IMG/VR virus record: IMGVR_UViG_3300037189_009926
Coordinates: 1 to 20,426 of that record
Length of the DNA stretch: 20,426 nt
Strand: one strand, 5' to 3'
Origin: a virus
The notes under the pieces are model-generated. The model did no database searches, had not been told where the DNA came from, and saw nothing but the letters and a program-made list of their open reading frames with translations. The position numbers and the translations under genes are program-made. Positions 5,906 to 14,860 of this stretch are shown piece by piece; position 1 is the first letter of the stretch, and each line of letters begins with the position of its first letter.

Positions 5906-6160
5906 TTAAAGCTCGAACGCGTGGCGGTCAGAAGTTTTCTTGCTACGTGATTCCTGCAACGCGTCCATAAACGTTTCGTATTCGACACACGTCATACCCG
6001 TTTCGTCCGGGTGGGCCTTCATATCCCCCGGGGAACGAAAGCAGACATAGGCCCGTTCGGGGGTTTCTTTCTCGCTGTCCTTCGGGATGAACTCAAGCGC
6101 GTACTTCGATGACGTATGCGCACACCCGCACAACATGACCGCCGCAAGTAGGTATCTCAT
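5906..6160 (-). CDS. Late-region lipoprotein, possible outer-membrane spanin
   Basis: An 84-residue protein. The N-terminus MRYLLAAVMLCGC is a short signal with a lipobox; lipidation is likely at Cys13. The mature part is polar, with a Cys pair (YVCFRSP and MTCVEY) and a charged C-terminus. Its start overlaps the metallophosphoesterase stop as ATGA, and it is the last gene of the late transcript. A small lipoprotein near lysis genes could be an outer-membrane spanin, but it is not the usual Pro-rich Rz1 type and its partner would have to be the signal/TM protein at 7337. Spanin identity is only a suggestion. Confidence 0.7.
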   Translation of the reverse strand: MRYLLAAVMLCGCAHTSSKYALEFIPKDSEKETPERAYVCFRSPGDMKAHPDETGMTCVEYETFMDALQESRSKKTSDRHAFEL

Positions 6161-7326
6161 TTATCCAGCCACACCTTAGCCGTTAGAACTTTCTCCCCTC
6201 CGTGACGGCCGTGCACGAGGAAAAACGCTTGCTGGGCGGGTTCGTACGATGCCTTGATGGCTTGCGCGTACAGGTTATACCCAACAAGGGAACCGTTAAC
6301 GAGGAAGTCCCCGCCGTCGAACAGCGTATGGTAGTGGCCCATTACGGTTAGGTCCGCGCGGATAGGGTTGTTCCATTGGGCGATGGCCTTACGGAGCGGA
6401 ATCGTCAAACCCCCCACGCCTCCGTTGTACTTTGTTTCATACCCGTGGATAAGCCGCATTCGGAACTTTTCGAAGAACGTACGGTAAACCATGGCGTTCT
6501 GCGACACGTTGAACCGGACCCTAGGATTATTCTCGTACCTACCCGCTAGCGAGTGGTAAGCGAACGTTTCTAGCGAGGTCCCCGTGGGGTTCCCGAAATG
6601 CATCGTGTGGGTCATCCGGCCATGGTTCCCCGGTATGAAATCGGCCTCTAACAGATATGGCGATTCCCGTAGCAGGAAATCTACACCGGCCGCGAACAGC
6701 CCCCGCCAGTGTCGGGCCGCGTCCCCCGGGGCCAACGAGTTGTTCGCCATGAGTTCGTCGTGAATCCACCCGCTGAAAAAGTCCCCCAGGGCCGCGAGGT
6801 AAATCGTGGTTATTTTCGAGTCCCGCGCCATGATATCGGTTAGCTTCAGGACGTTTTTAAAAAACGCCTCGGAGCGTTCGCGGGCTATGTCCAGGGAGAA
6901 TTCGTTTAACCCATGGACAGAATCCTTACGGACCGGTTCCTCGATATGCCAATCGCTGGCCACCGCGCACGCTATAGCGTCGTAACGCTCGGACGCGGCC
7001 CGGTCGTAAACGATTATCTCCGGGGCCTTTTGCATTTTCACGAGTTCGGCGATTCGCTTATGTAGGGACTCGTTTTCGTCTAACAGCGCGGAGTGCTCGG
7101 TTTTCAGGTCGCGCTTTGCTTTCTCGTTCGCGCGGGTGGACCGGGCTACTTCAATCGGGTCCACCGTTATTTCGACATCCTCGAGCGGGTCTGCCACCAC
7201 AGTCTTAGCGCGTTTCTTCGCCAGGTAACGCGCATGGTCCGCCCGAGCGCACGCTTTACAGTGGGGCCGATTCTTAGGGAACTCCGTTTCGACCTTTTCC
7301 GACTTACAGCGTGTGCATTGTTTCAA
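6157..7326 (-). CDS. Metallophosphoesterase with N-terminal zinc ribbon
   Basis: A 389-residue calcineurin-like phosphoesterase. Residues 4-26 form a zinc ribbon, C4-x2-C7 and C23-x2-C26, followed by a basic and coiled-coil linker (about 30-100). The catalytic domain runs from about 115 to the end with all metal-binding blocks: D125-W-H127, G181-D182, G233-N-H235, H294 and G330-H-Y-H333. Relatives include SbcD/Mre11-type nucleases and other phage phosphoesterases of uncertain substrate. The zinc ribbon resembles that of HNH proteins and suggests nucleic acid binding. It sits between lysis genes and a lipoprotein in the late transcript, an unexpected place for a DNA repair enzyme. Catalysis is probable; the substrate is unknown. 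Confidence 0.88.
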   Translation of the reverse strand: MKQCTRCKSEKVETEFPKNRPHCKACARADHARYLAKKRAKTVVADPLEDVEITVDPIEVARSTRANEKAKRDLKTEHSALLDENESLHKRIAELVKMQKAPEIIVYDRAASERYDAIACAVASDWHIEEPVRKDSVHGLNEFSLDIARERSEAFFKNVLKLTDIMARDSKITTIYLAALGDFFSGWIHDELMANNSLAPGDAARHWRGLFAAGVDFLLRESPYLLEADFIPGNHGRMTHTMHFGNPTGTSLETFAYHSLAGRYENNPRVRFNVSQNAMVYRTFFEKFRMRLIHGYETKYNGGVGGLTIPLRKAIAQWNNPIRADLTVMGHYHTLFDGGDFLVNGSLVGYNLYAQAIKASYEPAQQAFFLVHGRHGGEKVLTAKVWLDK

Positions 7327-7336
7327 GCGGTACTCC

Positions 7337-7660
7337 TTAGTGTTTCAACAATGCATAAGCCCCGGCTGTAGCGGCCGCACCGGAAACGATACCCGCCACG
7401 AACGAGAGCACGATAATCGCCTTGACATTTACGGGTTTCGTTTTCTCGGCGAGCAACGCCAGGGCCTTATCGTTTACGTATGCACCCGCCGGGACCTTTA
7501 CCATGCGCTCGATATCCCCGGTCGGGGTAAGCGGAGCGACTACAGCCCCGTCCGGCATGGACAACGCGCGGGGGGTATCCCAGAAACCCGCCGGGGTTTC
7601 GTCGATACCCTGGGCATACACGGGAAACGCGACTAGCAACACCAGGGCTATCGCTCTCAT
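7337..7660 (-). CDS. Signal peptide plus C-terminal membrane helix protein of the lysis region
   Basis: A 107-residue protein. Residues 1-16 (MRAIALVLLVAFPVYA) look like a cleavable signal peptide ending in AYA-like V-Y-A. The centre is a Pro-rich soluble part. The C-terminus has a hydrophobic helix (VKAIIVLSFVAGIVSGAAA to AYALL) ending in KH. The predicted layout is an exported domain anchored by a C-terminal helix. It starts as ATGA on the stop of the holin candidate and is next to the endolysin, so a role in lysis (spanin-like or holin regulator) is plausible, but there is no known motif. Confidence 0.65.
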   Translation of the reverse strand: MRAIALVLLVAFPVYAQGIDETPAGFWDTPRALSMPDGAVVAPLTPTGDIERMVKVPAGAYVNDKALALLAEKTKPVNVKAIIVLSFVAGIVSGAAATAGAYALLKH

Positions 7661-8172
7661 GGTTTCACCAATGACGTATCTTTAAACGACCCGTCCGCCT
7701 GCTTTACATAGCCCTTGCTCGCTAACAGCGATTCCAGGGCTGCCCGTTGCGCGTCCGTGGGCGCGCCCATCGTGGCGGGGATAGGCGTAACTTCCACCGC
7801 GGGAATAGGTGTCGGCATACTGCCAACGGACGCTGGCGGGTTCAGGCCGAACTTAGCGAACAGCGGCTTAAGGATTTTCTTGGTAACCGCGTAACCGCCG
7901 GCCGCCGTGAAACCTACCTTTACACCCGTAAGGATTAGCCCCCAGTTCAACGGGGCACCCGAGGCCAGCGAGTTACCGATTGCGCCCGTGATGGCCGTAA
8001 TCAATACCAGGGTGGCCCCGCCCTCATCCGTTTTCAGCCACGGGATTTTATCCCCGCCGAACTTCTTAATCAGCGACACGCTAGCGATAACCGCCAGGGC
8101 AATTACCAGGGGCCAATCGCCAGACTGAATCGCCGCCATAACCGGTTTCACGAAAATTACGAGCTCGTCCAT
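7657..8172 (-). CDS. Holin candidate with three membrane helices
   Basis: A 171-residue protein directly downstream of the endolysin. Likely membrane helices are WPLVIALAVIASVSLI (about 20-35), ATLVLITAITGAIGNSL (about 53-69) and GLILTGVKVGFTAAGGYAV (about 77-95). They are followed by a Lys-rich segment and a long Pro-rich cytoplasmic-type tail that ends LVKP. Three helices and the position fit a class I holin, which releases the endolysin. The 75-residue tail is longer than usual for holins. The start follows an AGAGGG site. The call rests on topology and neighbours, not on a recognised family. Confidence 0.6.
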   Translation of the reverse strand: MDELVIFVKPVMAAIQSGDWPLVIALAVIASVSLIKKFGGDKIPWLKTDEGGATLVLITAITGAIGNSLASGAPLNWGLILTGVKVGFTAAGGYAVTKKILKPLFAKFGLNPPASVGSMPTPIPAVEVTPIPATMGAPTDAQRAALESLLASKGYVKQADGSFKDTSLVKP

Positions 8173-8184
8173 GTGTACGCCCTC

Positions 8185-8685
8185 TCAGAGTGTTATCGCA
8201 GTCTGCCACACATATTTTAATCGTGCCAAGTCGTCACCTTGGGCCCGCATGTACTGCTGATAAAGCAACGCCAGGTCCTTACCGGATTCGTAACCGGGTA
8301 GGCCAATGTGAGGGCTATCACCGAACCGACCGCCCCACGCTAACCGGTGTTTCGGGCACAGCGTGGCGAGCAATGCATAGCGCTTCGGGTCCCACGAGGG
8401 CTGTAGCCCCGGGTCTGGTGACGCGTCCGCGCACACGTCCGCGGCGATTCCGTAGTTATGCGCGCTCACTCCGCCGGGGGCCGCTCGGGGACCGCCCTTA
8501 AGGTATGCCTGGTACAGAGCATCGGAGCGCGAAATAGACCGGTAGAGCTCGGTAACGTAAAACTCTTGACCCTGCGAAGCCGCGTCCGCTAGCAGGTCCA
8601 TCAGGCGGGTGAGAAATTCCGGGTGGGCGTAGTCGAGGTTTACCCGGTAGGTTCCGTTCGCAAACTGAAAGTATGGGGAAGTCAT
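8185..8685 (-). CDS. Endolysin, M15 (VanY-like) L-alanyl-D-glutamate or D,D-peptidase
   Basis: A zinc peptidase that cleaves peptidoglycan cross-link peptides. The M15 signature is present: S-x-H-x2-G-x-A-x-D in SAHNYGIAADV, and the second half, LAWGGRFGDSPHIGL, with the last zinc His. The stretch YVTELYRSISRSDALYQ matches the substrate-side region of M15_4 enzymes. The frame is open up to 8841, but starting at 8685 removes the overlap with the tail gene (stop 8777) and yields 166 residues, the usual endolysin size. GTG codons near 8766-8769 are alternatives. There is no signal peptide, so it needs a holin. Confidence 0.88.
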   Translation of the reverse strand: MTSPYFQFANGTYRVNLDYAHPEFLTRLMDLLADAASQGQEFYVTELYRSISRSDALYQAYLKGGPRAAPGGVSAHNYGIAADVCADASPDPGLQPSWDPKRYALLATLCPKHRLAWGGRFGDSPHIGLPGYESGKDLALLYQQYMRAQGDDLARLKYVWQTAITL

Positions 8686-8776
8686 TGGCACCACCGGAGA
8701 CAGAACGACGCGACTGTGAGAACCACCGCGAGTTCCGCGGTAAACCGTAACGGGTTCTGCCACCACGGTTCCGGGG

Positions 8777-11755
8777 TCACGTGTAGAAGTCCGGCGACTT
8801 GTTTTTGGTGCCGATTCCCGTGGATTGATAATGGATATCACAGGTAAAGAAACACGGTTTGTTTGTCGAACCGCCTGTAATCGTGGGAATGGTTGTAGCG
8901 GTAAGCCCGACCAGAATCAGCCCGTCCGGTTCGATACTACCGGTGGACAACTGGGTCCCCGACGGCGACGCGGCCGATAGCTGCAGCTCGTCTACCCGGT
9001 GCCGATATTGCGGAATCGTGCCGATATTCGGGGTGGACACGGTAAGTACCGGGGCTACTTCCGCCGGGAAATTGGCCTGATTATGGCCCTTGGCATACGT
9101 TACACCGAACGTTACCACGAGGGACCCGCTGATAGCCGTTCCGTTGTGCGCCCAGTGTAAGTGTAAGTACAGGTCGGTCCCCGGGGCGTAATCGTGGGGG
9201 ACGTGGAATAACATGTCGCACAAATCCCCCGCCCCGTAAAACCACCCGCGGTAGGCCCCTCCCCGGAACGCGGCAAGCGTGGCCGCCCCGGCCCCGGTAG
9301 TTTTCGGGGAAACGTCCCCGATTAAGTCACCCCACGGGTATGTGCCCGCTACGAAAATCCCCTCCCCCGATGCTTTCGGCATGTTGAGTGATGGCGTTGT
9401 ATCCATCACAACTTCGTCAACATAGAAATCTAACCCGGTAGCCCCACCCGCTACGTACAGCCCTACGGACGCGATGCGAGCGCCAGCGGGGGCCGTGATA
9501 AACCCCTGAACGGTAGTCCACGAGGTGGACGGAGCATCGACCGCTATGGGCACGTCAACCGATAACAGCCCAGTCGAAACCGACTCCGGTAACGCGGTTT
9601 CGTCGAACCAGGAAACGAAACACTCTATCAAGCTGGTCGGTACGGTCGCGCTCGTTTTGTACCGCAACGCCAGGCGATAGCTTACCCCCGCGGTTACCGT
9701 GAACTGTGCGCTATCGAGCTCTACATCGGTTCCCGCGCTTTGCTGGTGAATTTTCAGGTACCGCTTACCGGATACCCCGTTGCTATCCGTCTGTGTGGAA
9801 ATCCCCGCCCCGCCGGTAATCGTTTTCCAGTGGTCAGGCAACCCGGTAGCGTCGAAATACGTTTCGAAACCACCGTTCAGCGGCTTACGTGACGTATCGA
9901 GCTGAGGGTTAATGTGTTGCGCTTGCGCTTGCGCGGCCCGAAACGAAACCTCCGTGGAGGGGGTACCTGCGACCACCTTAGACGCGTTACGCGTACGGGG
10001 GACAACGCGGGAATAATACAGCGTGCCCGGGGTCAGGGTCGGGAGTACAACGGAACGCCCCTGTGTAACCGCCTGCAGCGTGGCGGCCGCGGGGGTAAAC
10101 CCTGGGGTGGTACTGACGTGTATCTCGTACTCGTCCGGGAGTTTCGCCAGGGAGGGCGCGGGGGACGTACCGCCCGTACCCGCGAGGATTTCCAGGGCCA
10201 TACCGCCAATGGACGCGTGGGGGTTTAGCGCGATACCGGACGTACCCTGGAACCCCTTAAGCGCGTGCATTTCGTTACCCGCGCGGGTTTCCCGTGCAAG
10301 CCACCGGTGCGGGGACAATCCGGGCTTACCGCGGAGCGCGAACGCGGTCTGCAGCTTGCCTACCCCACGCGTGGAGTGGGATACGCGCTCAATCGCTAGC
10401 GACTGGTCCGCGTCAAACACACGGGTGTTAGCCACGAACGTGTAGTAATCCCCCGCCTCCGCCCATGGGTATGCGAACGGGAGAACCACCCCGAGGTTTA
10501 AGAGCGGCGTTGCCAGGTCCGCCAGGCACGTGGCCGTAAGCGTCCCTGCCTCCGTGGCCGTGTCTATGTTCGAGGTCGACGCCTCGGAAATTTCCATGAA
10601 TCGGCGGCCGAACAACGCGATAGACGCGGAGTCGGAACTTTCCACATACTTGCGCGGGAAACTCCCGTCCGACTGGGGGTGTTCGGAGTCCGAGTAAATA
10701 ACCCGCACCACGTTACGGACATCGGCGATATCCGACTTAGCCTCGGAGATTTCCGAATACTGGTCCGCGGTAAACGTGGCCTGAACCGTGGGGGACGTGC
10801 GCACGGGTTCCCACAGCGTTAAACGCCAGGCGGAGGTCCCCTCGTCATACTTCCACCGGATATCCCACCCGATTTGCAGCGCCAGGTCACGGATGCATGT
10901 AAGTACGCCCTGGCGTGCCACGATGAATTGCTTAATCGCCCACCCGGGGGACGAGGGCGTATACAGCGTGAACGCGGACAATCCGTTGTCGTTCAGTATC
11001 GCTTGAATGACGTTTTCGACCGAATATCCGCCGTTGTTCAGAATTCCCCGGTACGTGTACGTAACGGTATTATCGACCACGGTTCCCGAGGTCGGCCACG
11101 CGGGTTCTATCGCGGCGGCCGTTGTTCCCCCGGTGGTAACTTCGTACGCGAACGGCGAAGTAGACCGGGCCCCGTCCGTGGGTATGACGAACTCCCCCGC
11201 CGTGTAGGTTTCCCCCGGGCCCCAGATACGCAAACCCCGGTGTGTACCACCGTACGTCAATAACCCGTACACGCGTTCGATTTCGATAAACCGGTCCTGA
11301 ATCGTCGCGGCGTAGTCCCTGCAGGAAAGCACTAGCGCGTTCTTCCCTGTTTCGATGGTATCAACCACCCCGTGAAACACGGCGAGCCATGCACCCGAGG
11401 CCACGTCCGCGAGCGCGGTATCGCCGGCGACTGTCGCGACCTCGATAGTAATCTCCCGGCCCACAGCGAGTAACGCCCCGTAAGCCGCGGCCGGGTCGAA
11501 TGCGTGGTTTAGCGCGGAACCCGTCATAAGCGGGGTAATCGAGAGCTCGTCTTGCTCTCGTAGTAGCTGCACTGTAGCTACAGTGTGGGGGTCCCCGAGG
11601 GATTGTTCCCACGTTACCTCGCGGACCGCGTTGTACCCCGGGTACGATGATAAGTCCCGGTACGTACCGCCCGAGTCTTTCACCTTAACCCGGACGTGTT
11701 GGGCGATTTCGGACCCGGCGATAACAGCGGAGTCGCTTGCGCTTAGGGTTCTCAT
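8777..11755 (-). CDS. Tail hub / receptor-binding tail protein
   Basis: A 992-residue tail tip protein encoded after the distal tail gene. Residues 1-500 look like a tail hub, interrupted at about 180-238 by a small beta domain of the type seen in many phage adhesins (G-G-T-T-A-A-A-x-E-P-A-W-P). Residues about 535-608 look like a fibronectin type III domain. Residues about 626-787 form a carbohydrate-binding, jelly-roll-type module (NGGFETYF opening, FYVDEVVMD close). Residues about 797-992 are a C-terminal domain with LHLHWAHNGTAIS and TYAKGHNQA, a pattern of receptor-binding phage proteins. It probably contacts the cell surface during adsorption. Its ATG overlaps the previous stop as ATGA. 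Confidence 0.82.
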   Translation of the reverse strand: MRTLSASDSAVIAGSEIAQHVRVKVKDSGGTYRDLSSYPGYNAVREVTWEQSLGDPHTVATVQLLREQDELSITPLMTGSALNHAFDPAAAYGALLAVGREITIEVATVAGDTALADVASGAWLAVFHGVVDTIETGKNALVLSCRDYAATIQDRFIEIERVYGLLTYGGTHRGLRIWGPGETYTAGEFVIPTDGARSTSPFAYEVTTGGTTAAAIEPAWPTSGTVVDNTVTYTYRGILNNGGYSVENVIQAILNDNGLSAFTLYTPSSPGWAIKQFIVARQGVLTCIRDLALQIGWDIRWKYDEGTSAWRLTLWEPVRTSPTVQATFTADQYSEISEAKSDIADVRNVVRVIYSDSEHPQSDGSFPRKYVESSDSASIALFGRRFMEISEASTSNIDTATEAGTLTATCLADLATPLLNLGVVLPFAYPWAEAGDYYTFVANTRVFDADQSLAIERVSHSTRGVGKLQTAFALRGKPGLSPHRWLARETRAGNEMHALKGFQGTSGIALNPHASIGGMALEILAGTGGTSPAPSLAKLPDEYEIHVSTTPGFTPAAATLQAVTQGRSVVLPTLTPGTLYYSRVVPRTRNASKVVAGTPSTEVSFRAAQAQAQHINPQLDTSRKPLNGGFETYFDATGLPDHWKTITGGAGISTQTDSNGVSGKRYLKIHQQSAGTDVELDSAQFTVTAGVSYRLALRYKTSATVPTSLIECFVSWFDETALPESVSTGLLSVDVPIAVDAPSTSWTTVQGFITAPAGARIASVGLYVAGGATGLDFYVDEVVMDTTPSLNMPKASGEGIFVAGTYPWGDLIGDVSPKTTGAGAATLAAFRGGAYRGWFYGAGDLCDMLFHVPHDYAPGTDLYLHLHWAHNGTAISGSLVVTFGVTYAKGHNQANFPAEVAPVLTVSTPNIGTIPQYRHRVDELQLSAASPSGTQLSTGSIEPDGLILVGLTATTIPTITGGSTNKPCFFTCDIHYQSTGIGTKNKSPDFYT

Positions 11756-12576
11756 ATTTGCTGTAGCGAAACGGAAAGGGTTCGAGCCGTGGTAACGAAC
11801 GTACCGTCCACCACCGCCTTGTGCACCTTGCTCGTATCAGACTGCCCAAGCGCGGTACGCGAGGAACCCTCCCAGAGTACGTCACCCGTTAGCGTTAGCT
11901 GGGGTAACAGGGGACTCGAGTTCGACGCGGCGTGTGTGTATAGCTGGGACGCCCACGCGTCCGGAATAACAAACGGGAGTATTACCAGACAATCCCAGTA
12001 ACGGGTCGCCGCGCTGTACCCTGACAGGGCCACGGCCCCGGAGGAAATCGCGATACCGGACGGGAGGGACCCGGTGGTTTTCCCCGCGCCATCGGACCAG
12101 TACGCGTTATTACCCGCGGAATCCTCGGTGCAGATAAAGTGGGTGAACCCGGTTGACCCGCCCGTGGCGGTAGCCTTGCGGAATACAAGTACAGTACAGC
12201 CCGTAGCGGTGGGGTAGATTGACGCCACGTTGAACACGTTCCCCGAGGTAATTTTCAGGCACCCCGCACCTAGGAATTTCTCGGTTGTATCAATGGAACA
12301 CCCGGTGGTGACCGAGGTCGTCCGGCCCTTGCTCCCGTACAGATTCGAGTCAAACCGCCACGCCTCACCCATGCCACGGATTAACTGGTCCCATGCGAAC
12401 GCGTCCGCCGCGGCCATGTGGGGGGTTTCGAACTTCAGGTCGTGCTTTACCGCGATACGGCTACGGCGGAGCGTACCGTCGAACGCTTGTGAAACGTCCC
12501 CAATATCCCGGCGAGATTCCTCTAGCGTGTCGTTCAGAATGGGAAGTTCGACGCCGATGACTTGTAGGTATGCCAT
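11752..12576 (-). CDS. Distal tail protein-like minor tail protein
   Basis: A 274-residue protein between the tape measure and the tail hub, the usual position of the distal tail protein (Dit). The N-terminal 80 residues include LRRSRIAVKHDLKFETPHM, resembling the strand-rich base of Dit-like proteins that form a ring at the tail end. The rest is Gly/Ser/Thr-rich beta sequence, possibly a carbohydrate-binding-type module. It begins one base after the tape measure stop and ends in ATGA with the hub gene. Family assignment is inferred mainly from gene order. Confidence 0.65.
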   Translation of the reverse strand: MAYLQVIGVELPILNDTLEESRRDIGDVSQAFDGTLRRSRIAVKHDLKFETPHMAAADAFAWDQLIRGMGEAWRFDSNLYGSKGRTTSVTTGCSIDTTEKFLGAGCLKITSGNVFNVASIYPTATGCTVLVFRKATATGGSTGFTHFICTEDSAGNNAYWSDGAGKTTGSLPSGIAISSGAVALSGYSAATRYWDCLVILPFVIPDAWASQLYTHAASNSSPLLPQLTLTGDVLWEGSSRTALGQSDTSKVHKAVVDGTFVTTARTLSVSLQQI

Positions 12577-12577
12577 G

Positions 12578-14857
12578 TTAGAACCCCGCGGCGGCCGCGC
12601 GTTGCTGAACGGTAGCCCCCGACATGTTGAAGTTTACCCGCATGTCCGCGGACCGGACCGCCCGTACCAGGGCCGCCAGTTCGCCATCGATTGTAATATC
12701 GATGCTCTGGGGGCCGCTTGCCCCGCCGATAGCATCGGACGAGTTGAACTGGGTTCCCTTGATTCGGTATCCCGTGGGAACGTTCGTTAGCGATTCCGAC
12801 AGGCTGTCGGCCACGTCCGCGAGGTTCCCCAGGGAGTTACCCGCGTCGATACCGCCCTCGTTAATGTGTTTCCAGATGTATTTCGACTCGTCCCCCCATC
12901 CTTCCGCCTGCTTCTGTAGCCCCGACGCGGTACCGATTAGTTTCTGGCCCGCCCCGAGGATGCCCATCGTTAGGTTAACTAGCCCGGTGGTATCGATTCC
13001 CATTGCGCCCACAATGCGGGCAACGCCGGCGACCAGATACGCGAACCCGATAGTTAACTGGCCCGCGGCCCCGATAATCCCGGCGATGCTAGACGCGATA
13101 ACCGCGACCAGCATAAGCGTTTCTGCTTTCAGGATGTTCGCCACAATGCCGACGATATTGAACGCGTCCCCCATACCTAGCAGGTCGCCCACCAGGTTGT
13201 TCACGATACCGACTAGCACGTCGAGTACCTGGTTAATCACGTTCAGCGAGGGGACGATGGCCTGTAGCAACCGGCCCACAATCAGGAACACTGGCTGCAG
13301 GGACTTCATAATCACGAGGGACACATCGTTGACCGCGGCGAGTAGCGGGATAATCCCCTCTACCAGGCCGTTCAAACCCTCCGCGAGTTTCTTTGTGAAC
13401 GCGTTCGACATTTCGATTACTTTGGCGAACTTTTTGTTGTCCTTAATAATCTCGGCGAAAACGGCGATGATGGCCCCCCACCACCCGCCAGACTGAAACC
13501 CGGAGATACCCGCCTGTACTATCTGCCCCGCGCGGCCCAATGCGCTGAGGCCCGATTGCGTGGCGGCCATAATACCGGCGGCCATTTTCTCGCTAGCCTC
13601 CTTAATCTTGTGCCCCGTTTCGGCCATCGCGTCCAGAGACTTACCCCACGCTTTCGTTACCTTGGACGGGTCAACGCCTTGCTGCATATCCAAGCGGATG
13701 CGCTTGGCCATGTCCTCGAGTCCCGCCTGTAGCTGGGCGGTATCGAAGTAAACCTTGTCGTGGGCCATGGACACGGCGAAGTCCGAGGCCATTTCCTTAA
13801 GCCCCTCTTGGGCTTTTTCTATCGCGTCTTGCTGGGCAAAGTTAAACGCCGCGTACTTCTCCGCTAGCTGTGTCGAGAGCTCTTTCGCTTCCTTTTCCTT
13901 CTGGGCGATGGCCAGCGCGAAGTTCTGGACCGTGTCCTTACCGGCCATGACTTTCGCCTTTAGCGGGTCATTCTCTTGGGCGTCTAGCGTGTCGATAACG
14001 TCCTGGTGCCCCGCCCCGGCCCCGTTGTACTTCGTAACCAGGCCGTCAACCATTTCACCGAAGCCGCCTAGCCCCGCGGTCGCGGTTTTCACGAGGGACG
14101 CAAAGTCGAATGTCTGGTCGGCCGCCTCTTTCAGCTCCTGTACGTATTTCGCTTGCGCCTTTTCCCCCGCCTCAAGTTCCTGGTATCGCTTGTTCCCCGA
14201 CAGGAGTTCCTTAGACGCGCCCAGACCCTCCATACGGGACTTTTCGGCCCGTATGGCGTCCAGTGTGTCCCGGGCATACGGTAACTTCGCCGTGGCTGCA
14301 GCGGCTGCAATCGGCCCCTTGAAGTTCGCAAGCTGTTTAACTGCCCCGTACGTGATGATTACCGCGGCCGCGATTCCGAGAATGGCCCCGGTCACCAGAC
14401 CCGCGGGGGTGAGCATGCCGCGTATAGCTTGACCCATGCCCCCGAACATTTCCGCGACTTTACCCACGCTAGAAATCGCCGCGCCTATCGCTGCGATTTT
14501 CACAACCATCACGGCCGCGTCCGATACGAACGCCTTTTGCTTTGGCGTTAACGCGTCCCACGCGGATATCAACCGATTTATGAACTGTTCTAACTGGCCT
14601 ATCGCGGGGATAAGCGCGGTGGCAATGCGCACGGATAAAACGTTGTACGCATTCGTTACGTTATCCACCGCGCGCTTAACCGGGTCCGAGAACTTCGCGG
14701 CGTTCGCTGTAAGTACCGCGCCGATACCCGTTAGCATGCCGGTGACTTCCATCACGTCCCGGCCCAGCTTTTTCATTTCCTTACCAACGCGGTCTAACCC
14801 GTCGATGGCCTCGGAAACCTTAGCGGAAACAACGAACTCTAGCCTTTCTTGTGCCAC
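12578..14857 (-). CDS. Tail tape measure protein (GTG start)
   Basis: A 759-residue protein starting with GTG at 14857, three bases after the G-T extension stop; an upstream GGAGG at 14864-14868 supports this start. It is rich in long helices and Gly/Ala. Hydrophobic segments lie at about 114-132 and 152-172, with another cluster at about 500-620. This is typical of siphovirus tape measures that fix tail length and help DNA cross the membrane. At the general rule of about 1.5 angstrom per residue the tail would be about 110 nm. No lysozyme or peptidase domain is visible. Confidence 0.9.
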   Translation of the reverse strand: MAQERLEFVVSAKVSEAIDGLDRVGKEMKKLGRDVMEVTGMLTGIGAVLTANAAKFSDPVKRAVDNVTNAYNVLSVRIATALIPAIGQLEQFINRLISAWDALTPKQKAFVSDAAVMVVKIAAIGAAISSVGKVAEMFGGMGQAIRGMLTPAGLVTGAILGIAAAVIITYGAVKQLANFKGPIAAAAATAKLPYARDTLDAIRAEKSRMEGLGASKELLSGNKRYQELEAGEKAQAKYVQELKEAADQTFDFASLVKTATAGLGGFGEMVDGLVTKYNGAGAGHQDVIDTLDAQENDPLKAKVMAGKDTVQNFALAIAQKEKEAKELSTQLAEKYAAFNFAQQDAIEKAQEGLKEMASDFAVSMAHDKVYFDTAQLQAGLEDMAKRIRLDMQQGVDPSKVTKAWGKSLDAMAETGHKIKEASEKMAAGIMAATQSGLSALGRAGQIVQAGISGFQSGGWWGAIIAVFAEIIKDNKKFAKVIEMSNAFTKKLAEGLNGLVEGIIPLLAAVNDVSLVIMKSLQPVFLIVGRLLQAIVPSLNVINQVLDVLVGIVNNLVGDLLGMGDAFNIVGIVANILKAETLMLVAVIASSIAGIIGAAGQLTIGFAYLVAGVARIVGAMGIDTTGLVNLTMGILGAGQKLIGTASGLQKQAEGWGDESKYIWKHINEGGIDAGNSLGNLADVADSLSESLTNVPTGYRIKGTQFNSSDAIGGASGPQSIDITIDGELAALVRAVRSADMRVNFNMSGATVQQRAAAAGF

Positions 14858-14860
14858 GTA

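Noticed and set aside
12624-13496. 290-codon + strand frame opposite the tape measure gene
   Set aside because: Low-complexity Ser/Pro/Thr/Ile-rich product that is the mirror of Gly/Ala/Val-rich tape measure codons; no ribosome site and no motif. Treated as a shadow frame, as are the frames at 13755-14432 and 14436-15071.
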